A stretch of DNA of 13,949 nucleotides, taken from positions 1 through 13,949 of the forward strand of contig CAILUB010000238.1 in assembly GCA_903837305.1 (NCBI GenBank), given 5' to 3'. The position numbers and the translations under genes are program-made. Of this stretch, positions 6,677 to 12,762 are shown in pieces (position 1 is the first letter of the stretch; every line of letters begins with the position of its first letter). Under the pieces are notes generated by a model, which worked only from the letters and a program-made list of their open reading frames with translations, was not told the origin of the DNA and ran no database searches. The stretch comes from an uncultured Cytophagaceae bacterium. GTDB lineage: Bacteria > Bacteroidota > Bacteroidia > Cytophagales > Spirosomataceae.

Positions 6677-8068
6677 ATGTCTATAAATTTTGACCATTCC
6701 GAATCTAATAGCGTTACTATAAAAACCTCTCAGCAAGGGAGCGGTATATTAAAATTTCCTAGTGGAAGTTTTAATTCAAATATACTTGTTTCTGGAAATG
6801 TTAATACTTCTTATTTAAGTGGTTTAAATCAATGCACATCTGGATTACAAGGTAAATTTTATTATACAAATGATATTAATAATAATTGCTCTTATTCTTA
6901 CGCTAATCATAGTGGATCGGTAGCTGAAACATGTAATTCATTTATATTTGGTTCTAATGGAGTGGCAAAATTAAATTATTGTCATGGCGAAACTGGTAGT
7001 CAATATAATGATGACGGAACAATACATTCACAAATTGTTCACTCCATTCCTCCATTTTTGTCAGATGGAGATGCTCAAAATACAACTTTTTTATCAAAAG
7101 CTACCGTATTCGATAATGCTTCCAAATGTTTAATCTACGGAACTCTTTGCTGTAACACTGTTGTATATGGTAATTTTGACATAATTGGTAAAAGCTTTTC
7201 TGATACTGAGTGTTATGGAGTTTTTAAGGTTAAGGCTTCTTTGTTTAGAGGCACTGGAAATCAAATTTCTACTGGATACTTTAATTCAAGTACTGTCGTA
7301 AACTGCAACTTAAATCAAAATTTGACGCTATCTGTAAGTGGATTAAATAGCGCATATTGGGGTTTATTTATTAATAACGCTTCTGGAATACAGTGGCTAA
7401 CAAGAGCTTCTATCTTGGAAATTTCAGCAACTGGCGCTGAAGCAATAAGTACAATAGCTACATATTGGAAATGTACGGCTAATTCTGGATGGTTTAATTT
7501 ATCAAATTGGTTTAGCGATCAATATATTACAACCGCTTTAAGTTACCCAACTTCATCAACTAATGTTGTGATGTCTGGAGATTGTGCGGCGTATGTTAAT
7601 ATGGATTGCAACTTGTGGGTTCAACCTAACTCCATAGACACAACTAGAGTAACTGATACTGATGGCGTATGCCTGTATTCAAATGCTGGAAAATCATTTT
7701 ATAAAGATATATATGGTAATGTTACCATGTATGGTAATGCAATTTTTGGTAATTTCATAGAGGGTACTTATTGGAGAAATGAAGTTAGTACTAATTGGTT
7801 TAATTTAAGCAATTGGTTCATAGAAAATTCTTTTCAAGAAACGGCTGATAGACTTCCTCTTTCGGTTTCAGATGTTCTCATATATGGAAATAGTGGCGTT
7901 TATATTGATATGGGTTGTAACTTGTGGGTACAACCCCGTTCAATTGACTCAAGAAATTCAACTGCTGACGAAAATTTAGAAGTATGTATTTATTCTCAAA
8001 ATCCATGTTCATTTTCTGGAATTCTTTACGGAGGTGTAACTCTTTATGGAAATGCGAGTTTTTCTTAA
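6677..8068 (+). CDS. Modular fibre-like protein with two W-F-N-L-x-N-W-F modules
   Basis: 463 residues. The N-terminal anchor (1-50) and the SFIFGSNG loop (88-95) match those of the preceding protein, as does the beta-sandwich ending ASGIQWLTRASILEIS (Trp240). Two modules of about 100 residues follow: residues 264-362 with GWFNLSNWF (W272) and 366-463 with NWFNLSNWF (W374), exactly 102 residues apart at the first Trp. Each continues with D/NVVM-or-VLIYG, CNLWVQP and S-I-D, and ends with GNAIFG or GNASFS. The N-W motif with a following strand resembles the cap of parallel beta-helix or solenoid folds, so the modules may cap or start solenoid rungs. Sixteen Cys give 3.5 percent. The start follows the previous stop (TAA) by two bases; AAGGA at 6662-6666 may be a weak Shine-Dalgarno sequence. 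Confidence 0.6.
   Translation: MSINFDHSESNSVTIKTSQQGSGILKFPSGSFNSNILVSGNVNTSYLSGLNQCTSGLQGKFYYTNDINNNCSYSYANHSGSVAETCNSFIFGSNGVAKLNYCHGETGSQYNDDGTIHSQIVHSIPPFLSDGDAQNTTFLSKATVFDNASKCLIYGTLCCNTVVYGNFDIIGKSFSDTECYGVFKVKASLFRGTGNQISTGYFNSSTVVNCNLNQNLTLSVSGLNSAYWGLFINNASGIQWLTRASILEISATGAEAISTIATYWKCTANSGWFNLSNWFSDQYITTALSYPTSSTNVVMSGDCAAYVNMDCNLWVQPNSIDTTRVTDTDGVCLYSNAGKSFYKDIYGNVTMYGNAIFGNFIEGTYWRNEVSTNWFNLSNWFIENSFQETADRLPLSVSDVLIYGNSGVYIDMGCNLWVQPRSIDSRNSTADENLEVCIYSQNPCSFSGILYGGVTLYGNASFS
7466..7765 (+). repeat. W-F-N-L-x-N-W-F module, copy 1
   Basis: About 100 residues of the 6677 gene (residues 264-362). Features shared with copies 2 and 3 are the W-F-N-L-S-N-W-F start, TNVVMSGDCAA, CNLWVQP, S-I-D-T-T and a GNAIFG end. 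The DNA around 7490 (TGGTTTAATTTATCAAATTG) is very similar to that at 7796 and 8769, consistent with duplication. Confidence 0.7.
7770..8065 (+). repeat. W-F-N-L-x-N-W-F module, copy 2
   Basis: Residues 366-463 of the 6677 gene, 102 residues after copy 1 at the first Trp. It is the most divergent copy (VLIYGNSG in place of VVMSG, and DSRNSTADENLE in place of the T-T-x-x-T-D loop), but CNLWVQPRSID and the final GNASFS are kept. Confidence 0.65.
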
Positions 8069-8081
8069 TTAAATTTATTTT

Positions 8082-8696
8082 ATGTCGTATATAAGTGGAA
8101 ACATAGCTTTCTGTGACAACTCTGTAAATTTGTCTAGTTCAACGGGACAAATTGATGGAATCTCATATTTTTTTGGATCTTCTAGAAATTGCGGATTAGT
8201 TTCATTGGCTGAATTTTCTTCAAACTCAAAAAATCTTTGTACAGTATATGCAGCTACTTTTAGCGATAATTCAACAAATGATTGTATTGTTTTAGAACAA
8301 GTGCAATTTTTTGAAAACGCTGTAAATAATAATTGTGTTTGTGGTATCGCAACGTTTTATGGTAATTCTTCGAATAGCTTAAGCGGTCAACTTGCAGGTG
8401 CAACAATATTTTGTGATGGTGCCGTTAACTGTGGAACTATCCCTGGCACAGCTTGTTTTTACGGAACTTCTTTAAATAGTGGTATTGTAGAAGTTGCAAT
8501 ATTTAATGATAGTGCGTCTAATTTAGGAACCATAAGTGGTTCTGGTTTATTTTATGGAGAAGCTGTAAATTCTGGTGTTGTTTCTGGAAATGCAATTTTC
8601 GCTGATACTTCGGTAAATAATGGAGACGTAGAGGGTAATGCGGATTTTGCGACTGGCGCATCTAATCAAGGTGGAACTGTAGGAAGTAGTGGAGAA
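8082..8696 (+). repeat. 16-residue beta-solenoid repeats, about twelve copies
   Basis: Residues 1-205 of the 8082 gene. Typical units are AGATIFCDGAVNCGTI, PGTACFYGTSLNSGIV, SGSGLFYGEAVNSGVV and SGNAIFADTSVNNGDV. Phe, Ser, Asn, Gly and a final Val/Ile hold fixed places, as in rungs of a parallel beta-solenoid. Confidence 0.75.
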
Positions 8697-9035
8697 TATA
8701 TTCCTCCATTTACTGGTACTGGAATCGCTGTTCAAGGAACAAGTTGGACAAATTGCTTCAATAGACAGTGGTTTAATTTATATAATTGGTTTGACAATAA
8801 TTACATAAATAGTGCTGATTGTTACCCAATAAATTCAACTAATGTTGTAATGTCTGGTAACTGCGCGGCGGTTACTGTTTTAAGCTGCAATCTTTGGGTT
8901 AAGCCTGCATTAATTAATACAACATTAATCACAGACCCTTCTGGTATTTACTTCTGCTCTGCAACTGGTTTCGCATTGAGCGGAATAAATATATCTGGAA
9001 ACGCTACGTTCGGTTTAAATACAACTTTAATTTAA
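8082..9035 (+). CDS. Solenoid fibre-like protein: twelve or so 16-residue repeats then a W-F-N-L-x-N-W-F module
   Basis: 317 residues. Residues 1 to about 205 consist of imperfect repeats of about 16 residues, each reading roughly G-x-A-x-F-x-x-x-S-x-N-x-G-x-V (for example SGSGLFYGEAVNSGVV and SGNAIFADTSVNNGDV). A single short repeat with regular hydrophobic, Asn and Gly positions is typical of a right-handed parallel beta-solenoid. Residues 222-317 carry a third copy of the W-F-N-L-x-N-W-F module (W230 in RQWFNLYNWF; TNVVMSGNCAA; SCNLWVKP), ending GNATFG like those in the preceding gene. Fourteen Cys give 4.4 percent, several at the same rung position. The gene starts 13 bases after the upstream stop and ends one base before the next start. 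It may be a tail-spike or fibre shaft; a pentapeptide-like repeat protein is the alternative. Confidence 0.65.
   Translation: MSYISGNIAFCDNSVNLSSSTGQIDGISYFFGSSRNCGLVSLAEFSSNSKNLCTVYAATFSDNSTNDCIVLEQVQFFENAVNNNCVCGIATFYGNSSNSLSGQLAGATIFCDGAVNCGTIPGTACFYGTSLNSGIVEVAIFNDSASNLGTISGSGLFYGEAVNSGVVSGNAIFADTSVNNGDVEGNADFATGASNQGGTVGSSGEYIPPFTGTGIAVQGTSWTNCFNRQWFNLYNWFDNNYINSADCYPINSTNVVMSGNCAAVTVLSCNLWVKPALINTTLITDPSGIYFCSATGFALSGINISGNATFGLNTTLI
8745..9032 (+). repeat. W-F-N-L-x-N-W-F module, copy 3
   Basis: Residues 222-317 of the 8082 gene. It is closest to copy 1 (YPINSTNVVMSGNCAA against YPTSSTNVVMSGDCAA, and the T-T-x-x-T-D loop), although it is in a different gene. The order of solenoid and module is reversed relative to where the next gene starts. 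Confidence 0.7.
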
Positions 9036-9036
9036 T

Positions 9037-9321
9037 ATGAGTAATATAAGTGGAAATACTTTTTTTATAGAGAATTCTGTAAACTGTTCAAATCTCGGAA
9101 CAATAAATGGTAGCGTTTCATTTTTAGATACTAGTTCAAATTGTGGGCAAGTTTTAAATGCTACTTTTTCTGGTGGAGTTAATTGTGGGCAAGCTTGTGG
9201 ATGTACGGTTTTTTATAACTCTTGTAGTTTTGGTTATGTATGTGGGACTGGTATATTGAGAGGAAATTCTGTATTGTATGGTGCCGCAGATTGCGTGATT
9301 CAATGCGATCAATCAATAATT
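9037..9321 (+). repeat. 16-residue solenoid repeats, about five copies
   Basis: Residues 1-95 of the 9037 gene (NGSVSFLDTSSNCGQV, CGCTVFYNSCSFGYV and others) match the repeat of the 8082 gene, including its first unit (ISGN-x-x-F-x-x-NSVN). This links the two genes as paralogous or once-continuous sequences. Confidence 0.65.
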
Positions 9322-11097
9322 GATGCTGGAGCTTCGGTTGCTGATTATGAATTTTTAGTTACGACTGGTTTTCCAACTAATATTTATTCAGATGATTCTG
9401 CTTATTATGTATATTTAAGTGGAGCATCTACTATAGCGTGTGGTTTTTATCCAACGTCTCAAACAAATGGAGGTTTTGATCTATGTTACTTTAATACTGG
9501 ATCGCCAATTTGTTCATGTGATGTTTCTGAAAATGGTTATCCTTCTAATGGCGTTAAATATATTAACGTTGTAAATAAATATATATGTTTTTGGGGTGCC
9601 GCTAATAACGCTTCATATCCATATTATCTTTTGTGCAGTCCAAATGGACATACCTCTATTGGTTATTTTGATCTAGCTGAAGCTTGCAATTCTTGCACTT
9701 TTGAATGTATAAATTTATGCGCTTCTGCTGTTGTTTTAGCGATACCAAAAGCAAATTATACTTGCTCTTTGCCTATACAAGCTTCAGACAATTGTCTTTA
9801 CTATATATACGATGCTGCAACCGTAACAATAGCCACTGGTTTTTATTCAAACTATGCAATTAATAGTGGTGCAATTGATTGCGGTTATTCTACAAACATG
9901 CCCGCTGGAGCAATTGATGGTGGGTGTCAAATATATGAAAATGGTGGAGCAATATGTGTAACTGGTATAAATTATATACTTGATAATAGTGGTTATTATG
10001 GGAATCTAAATAATCTTCAATATATAAATCCTGCATGTGCCCAACCAATTGCGTATAAATCTAATCTGTGTTGTTTTAGTTTAGTTACTAATGACGGATC
10101 ATTGTTTGATATAATAACTAATGGAGCTGCACAGGACGGTATTTTTGAATTTGGATGTTGTTCTTTTTCTTATTCAGCTTTAATTAACAATTACACTTTT
10201 TGTAAAGATGACAGAACTGAAGGTACTCCATTTCTAATATATTGCATTTCATCTCAATATTCATGTAGACAAGGTAAATACTTTCTTTATTGCAATGGTT
10301 CAGGAATTATTCCGAATGGTCTTTATTCAAATTATGCTTTTGATAACAGCATACTTGTAAATACTAATTATAATTGCGCACTTCCTCAAATTACTTTAGA
10401 TAATTGTTGTTATTATACATATAGCGTTGGAGTTGCGGCTGGAGCTACTGGGGCGTTTTCAAATTATTACTTTGAACCAGCAACGATTATTGCGACAACA
10501 TGTTCTATTACAACTCCGATTGCTGCTCAAGATAATTCCTGTTATTATTTATATAGCGCTGGCGTTGCAGCTTTAGCTGCTGGAGCATATTCAAATTATT
10601 ATTTTGAGCCAGCGGGAATCGTTGCAACAGCTTGTAATATCACGCCACCAATTTCTGGACTAGACAATGGATTATTTTATAATTATTGCGCGGGTGTACC
10701 TGCATTAGCAAGTGGACCTTATTCAAATTTTGCTTTTTTTGAAGGTGTAATTTGTACAACTTTTCAAATTGTATGCACAGCTCTTGATAACTCTTGCGTA
10801 TATAGATATACTGATGGTGTAGCTATGTATACTGTGTGTCCACAAGGAACAAATGTTGGATTTATTTCTGATTGTTATTATGATATTGGAGCTTGTTTCC
10901 AAGGGGGGTGCGGAGATGGATCAATAACTGTTGGAGGAGATTGTTGTTTTCTTATAGGTTGCAATTATTGCTGCGCTGATGGAGCTGATAATTGTGGTTC
11001 GGCGTATTGCGCTTTTGGAACTTATGTTTGTTATTGTTTGTATAGCGAGGGGAGTTCCAGTTATTCTATATGTTGTTGTGGTGCCGTAAATTCATAA
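9037..11097 (+). CDS. Exceptionally cysteine-rich solenoid or fibre-like protein with 44-residue repeats
   Basis: 686 residues with 59 Cys (8.6 percent). Residues 1-95 repeat the 16-residue solenoid phrase of the preceding gene (MSNISGNTFFIENSVN, NGSVSFLDTSSNCGQV). Residues 96-250 are mixed beta. A motif D-N-x-C-Y-Y-x-Y, then Y-S-N-Y, first appears around 251-282, then as a tandem array at 411-601 in units of 44 residues, with the Tyr/Phe of the (Y/F)SN motif at 430, 474, 518 and 562. The last 76 residues hold 15 Cys (613, 620, 625, 636, 637, 642, 645, 646, 653, 658, 665, 667, 679-681). No signal peptide, membrane segment or catalytic motif is visible. Its start follows the previous stop by one base. 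I infer an outward-facing structural or adhesive protein, possibly disulfide-bonded or metal-binding. Confidence 0.6.
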   Translation: MSNISGNTFFIENSVNCSNLGTINGSVSFLDTSSNCGQVLNATFSGGVNCGQACGCTVFYNSCSFGYVCGTGILRGNSVLYGAADCVIQCDQSIIDAGASVADYEFLVTTGFPTNIYSDDSAYYVYLSGASTIACGFYPTSQTNGGFDLCYFNTGSPICSCDVSENGYPSNGVKYINVVNKYICFWGAANNASYPYYLLCSPNGHTSIGYFDLAEACNSCTFECINLCASAVVLAIPKANYTCSLPIQASDNCLYYIYDAATVTIATGFYSNYAINSGAIDCGYSTNMPAGAIDGGCQIYENGGAICVTGINYILDNSGYYGNLNNLQYINPACAQPIAYKSNLCCFSLVTNDGSLFDIITNGAAQDGIFEFGCCSFSYSALINNYTFCKDDRTEGTPFLIYCISSQYSCRQGKYFLYCNGSGIIPNGLYSNYAFDNSILVNTNYNCALPQITLDNCCYYTYSVGVAAGATGAFSNYYFEPATIIATTCSITTPIAAQDNSCYYLYSAGVAALAAGAYSNYYFEPAGIVATACNITPPISGLDNGLFYNYCAGVPALASGPYSNFAFFEGVICTTFQIVCTALDNSCVYRYTDGVAMYTVCPQGTNVGFISDCYYDIGACFQGGCGDGSITVGGDCCFLIGCNYCCADGADNCGSAYCAFGTYVCYCLYSEGSSSYSICCCGAVNS
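10267..10839 (+). repeat. 44-residue (132-base) tandem repeats, four copies plus a partial one
   Basis: Residues 411-601 of the 9037 gene. Units start at 411, 455, 499 and 543 (the last unit is 41 residues), with a partial fifth from 584. Each has the frame D-N-x-C-Y-Y-x-Y, G-V-A-A-x-A-x-G, then (Y/F)-S-N-(Y/F), and E-P-A followed by T-x-C. The second and third units are closest to each other at protein and DNA level. Confidence 0.8.
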
Positions 11098-11133
11098 ATT
11101 GAAATAATTTAAGAATAATTTAATATCTAATAT

Positions 11134-11376
11134 ATGCAATTCCAATTAGAAACCCCAAAAACCGTAACAGTTCGTCAACCAGAAACAGTAGAGCTTTCTT
11201 CTGTTGAAGTTGAAAGAGTGCTAGATGATGTTGTTAATAAGAAGGTTGTTGTTTGGCTTAAGGATTTTCCACACCCTGTAGAATTGGGAGATCTTTCTGG
11301 TGACAACTATGACAATCCTCAATGGACGAATGAATCTGTTTTGGCTTCTGTCCAATCTTTTGTCTCTTCGTTGTAA
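11134..11376 (+). CDS. Small phage protein, unknown
   Basis: 80 residues, last gene of the plus-strand block. The sequence starts MQFQLETPKTVTVRQPETVELSSVEVERVLDDVV and ends with a helix ESVLASVQSFVSSL. It looks like a compact alpha/beta protein (strands QFQLE, VTVRQ, KKVVVWLKDF, VELGD; helix VERVLDDVV) with no Cys, in sharp contrast with the preceding gene. It lacks membrane segments and known enzyme motifs. Small proteins of this type are common among phage structural and assembly genes, where they may act as chaperones or minor subunits, but I do not recognise this one. A strong terminator begins 24 bases after its stop. No Shine-Dalgarno precedes its ATG. Confidence 0.65.
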   Translation: MQFQLETPKTVTVRQPETVELSSVEVERVLDDVVNKKVVVWLKDFPHPVELGDLSGDNYDNPQWTNESVLASVQSFVSSL

Positions 11377-11400
11377 AAAACCTTAAAGAAGTAAAATAAA

Positions 11401-11428
11401 AAAACCCCGCTTTTCAGCGGGGTTTTTT
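11401..11428. terminator. Bidirectional Rho-independent terminator
   Basis: A perfect 10-bp stem (arms AAAACCCCGC at 11401-11410 and GCGGGGTTTT at 11417-11426) with the loop TTTTCA and a T run to 11428 sits between the convergent genes ending at 11376 (+) and 11448 (-). The T run on the plus strand and the mirrored A run (T on the minus strand) make it usable from both sides. It therefore ends both the plus fibre block and the minus GT9 block. This is the clearest regulatory element in the window. Confidence 0.93.
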
Positions 11429-11447
11429 CGTATCTGCTATTTGACTT

Positions 11448-11672
11448 TTAAGCAATACCTAATAGAGAATTAGGTTTGGTTGTTTTTAGAATTCCATGAG
11501 CATTGTACAAGCTAATTTCTGGCAGTAAATTATCATTATTTGATTGTACTGTGCCATGAGTATCAATAGGTAATGCGTTTTTGGGCATTCTATCGTTAGC
11601 AACTAGCATTGCCTGTACTACAGGCGTCAATTGAATTGAATTAGAAACGGAATTTACTGCTTGGATTGTCAT
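11448..11672 (-). CDS. Small phage protein, unknown
   Basis: 74 residues, starting MTIQAVNSVSNSIQLTPVVQAML and continuing with PKNALPIDTHGTVQSNNDNLLPEISLYNAHGILKTTKP. It is mostly polar with a moderately hydrophobic N-terminal half. There is no Cys, signal peptide or membrane helix. The ATG lies one base after the TAG stop (11676-11674) of the GT9-like gene, so the two are read from one message, and the terminator is just downstream. The family is unrecognised. Context as the last gene after a glycosyltransferase does not define its role. Confidence 0.6.
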   Translation of the reverse strand: MTIQAVNSVSNSIQLTPVVQAMLVANDRMPKNALPIDTHGTVQSNNDNLLPEISLYNAHGILKTTKPNSLLGIA

Positions 11673-11673
11673 A

Positions 11674-12540
11674 CTATAGGGTTTTAATGATGTCGTTTAG
11701 ATCAAATACATCTGGCGTAGCATAAGGATAATCATGAACTCTATGACCAGAAAAGTCATATTCTTCGAGATAACCTTCTACAGCATTTGTATTAACTGCT
11801 TTTAACTTACTGTCTGGCAGAACATTCTTATTCTGCTTGTAACCAAAGGTTACTGGCTTATTTGTAACCCAAGTAACAGTGGTTGTCAAGTTGAAAGCTG
11901 CAGCCGCGTGCTGCATAAAGCTATCAATTCCTAGTCTAGCTTGCGAGTTAAGAATAAGACCAAAGATGTCCCTAAAAGGAGCATGAATGTGCTGAACATT
12001 TTGTAGTTTAATTTGGTCTTCTCTGCAAATTTGTAAGATATGATACTTTTGAGATAGTGTGTTCGCAATCATTTGAGCTTGATGAGGTGGAATATCCCTA
12101 TTCCAACTATACTGAACATCCTTGCTACCTCCACCGAATGGCTGAAAGATTAAAATTGGTTTTGGGTTTTGCATCTTAGTCTTAAGCTGCTCTACTGGAT
12201 TTAGGTAAATGTCTGGCTTTGGACCATCAAACTTTACACCCAAAACGTCACACCAAGCTTCTGTAAGGTGTTTTGTTTTATTTAAATATCCCTTAGCGAG
12301 ATAAGGTTCATCACACATGAAAATGGTTTGATCTCCTTTGACGAAATCCTCGTATAGATATGGGGCCATTCCAGACCTATAGAACCTAAATACATTAGGA
12401 TTTCCAATAAAAACTTCTGGAAATCCAGTTAATACAATCAGGTTGTAATCAGGATAAGCCTTTTTAATTGCTCGGCAAACAGCTGTAGCCATAATAGACT
12501 TTCCGATGCCACCGTTAACTTGAAAAATAATGTTCTTCAT
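11674..12540 (-). CDS. GT9-like glycosyltransferase (intact, 288 residues), Lys in place of the usual N-terminal Asp
   Basis: The start is ATG 12540-12538 (MKNIIFQVNGG); the longer frame from 12585 adds 15 Tyr-rich residues that look non-coding. The protein reads as a complete two-domain GT-B enzyme of the GT9 (heptosyltransferase-like) type: N-terminal MKNIIFQVNGGIGKSIMATA, YPDYNLIVLTGFPEVF (29-44), the linker helix HLTEAWCDVLGVKF (91-104), ILIFQPFGGGSKD (129-141), and ARLGIDSFMQHAAAAFNL (201-218) with D206 at the sugar-nucleotide site. In ordinary GT9 enzymes the first loop has G-D; here it is G-K, making GGIGKS look like a Walker A loop. It probably transfers a sugar from a nucleotide donor in the host cytoplasm, or is a non-catalytic relative. 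It is divergent from 12577 and coupled to the 74-residue gene. Confidence 0.75.
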   Translation of the reverse strand: MKNIIFQVNGGIGKSIMATAVCRAIKKAYPDYNLIVLTGFPEVFIGNPNVFRFYRSGMAPYLYEDFVKGDQTIFMCDEPYLAKGYLNKTKHLTEAWCDVLGVKFDGPKPDIYLNPVEQLKTKMQNPKPILIFQPFGGGSKDVQYSWNRDIPPHQAQMIANTLSQKYHILQICREDQIKLQNVQHIHAPFRDIFGLILNSQARLGIDSFMQHAAAAFNLTTTVTWVTNKPVTFGYKQNKNVLPDSKLKAVNTNAVEGYLEEYDFSGHRVHDYPYATPDVFDLNDIIKTL

Positions 12541-12562
12541 TTCATAAATGATAAAATAATAA

Positions 12563-12576
12563 GTGTAAAAATACAC
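12563..12576. promoter_or_regulatory. Inverted repeat GTGTA-AAAA-TACAC between divergent genes
   Basis: The 36-base gap between the minus GT9 start (12540) and the plus start (12577) holds a perfect 5-bp inverted repeat (GTGTA, spacer AAAA, TACAC) ending directly at the ATG of the 54-residue gene. The left arm gives GTGTAAAA, shared with the sites at 4462-4469 and 5910-5917. It may be an operator or part of a divergent promoter. The arms are short, so chance in AT-rich DNA cannot be ruled out. Confidence 0.35.
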
Positions 12577-12741
12577 ATGGATCATTTATTAGAAATGTCA
12601 AAAGTTGGAGCTATTAATATAGCAGCATTTGTCATTTCAATGAGTGACGCAGAGAGCGCTTTAAGGGTTGGAGGTTTGTTTTTAGCATTTGTATACACTG
12701 GAATGAAAATAGCTCAACTATTAAAACATTGGAACGATTAA
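12577..12741 (+). CDS. Small membrane protein, holin-like
   Basis: 54 residues, start at 12577 (MDHLLEMSKVG); an upstream in-frame ATG (12520) lies inside the divergent GT9 gene. Two hydrophobic segments are visible, about 9-22 (KVGAINIAAFVISM) and 29-47 (LRVGGLFLAFVYTGMKIAQ), ending with LLKHWND, which looks like a positively charged cytoplasmic end. A small two-segment membrane protein of this size among structural genes is typical of phage holins, which open the inner membrane for lysis, but no lysin is in the window to support that. A spanin-like or other small membrane protein is the alternative. It is read into the next gene 21 bases away. Confidence 0.55.
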   Translation: MDHLLEMSKVGAINIAAFVISMSDAESALRVGGLFLAFVYTGMKIAQLLKHWND

Positions 12742-12762
12742 AATAATAAAAAAGGAAAAAGG

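Noticed and set aside
8547..8735. Minus-strand open frame inside the solenoid gene
   Set aside because: Antisense shadow of the repeat region with Ser/Arg-rich, non-protein-like translation.
10267..10839. CRISPR array or other DNA-level repeat
   Set aside because: The repeats are coding, in frame and imperfect, with no unique spacers.
9037..11097. Diversity-generating retroelement target
   Set aside because: No reverse transcriptase or template repeat is present, and the variability needed to see a variable region cannot be judged from one sequence.
12490..12520. ParA/MinD-type ATPase for the gene at 11674
   Set aside because: The GGIGKS loop is the only similarity; the later motifs (linker helix, GIDS with H-A-A-A-A) fit GT9.
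12520..12576. Upstream start of the holin-like gene at 12520
   Set aside because: It would overlap the divergent GT9 start and add residues read from the antisense of that gene.
12541..12585. Upstream start of the GT9 gene at 12585
   Set aside because: It would add a Tyr-rich stretch across the divergent promoter region; the GT9 fold begins at MKNIIFQ (12540).
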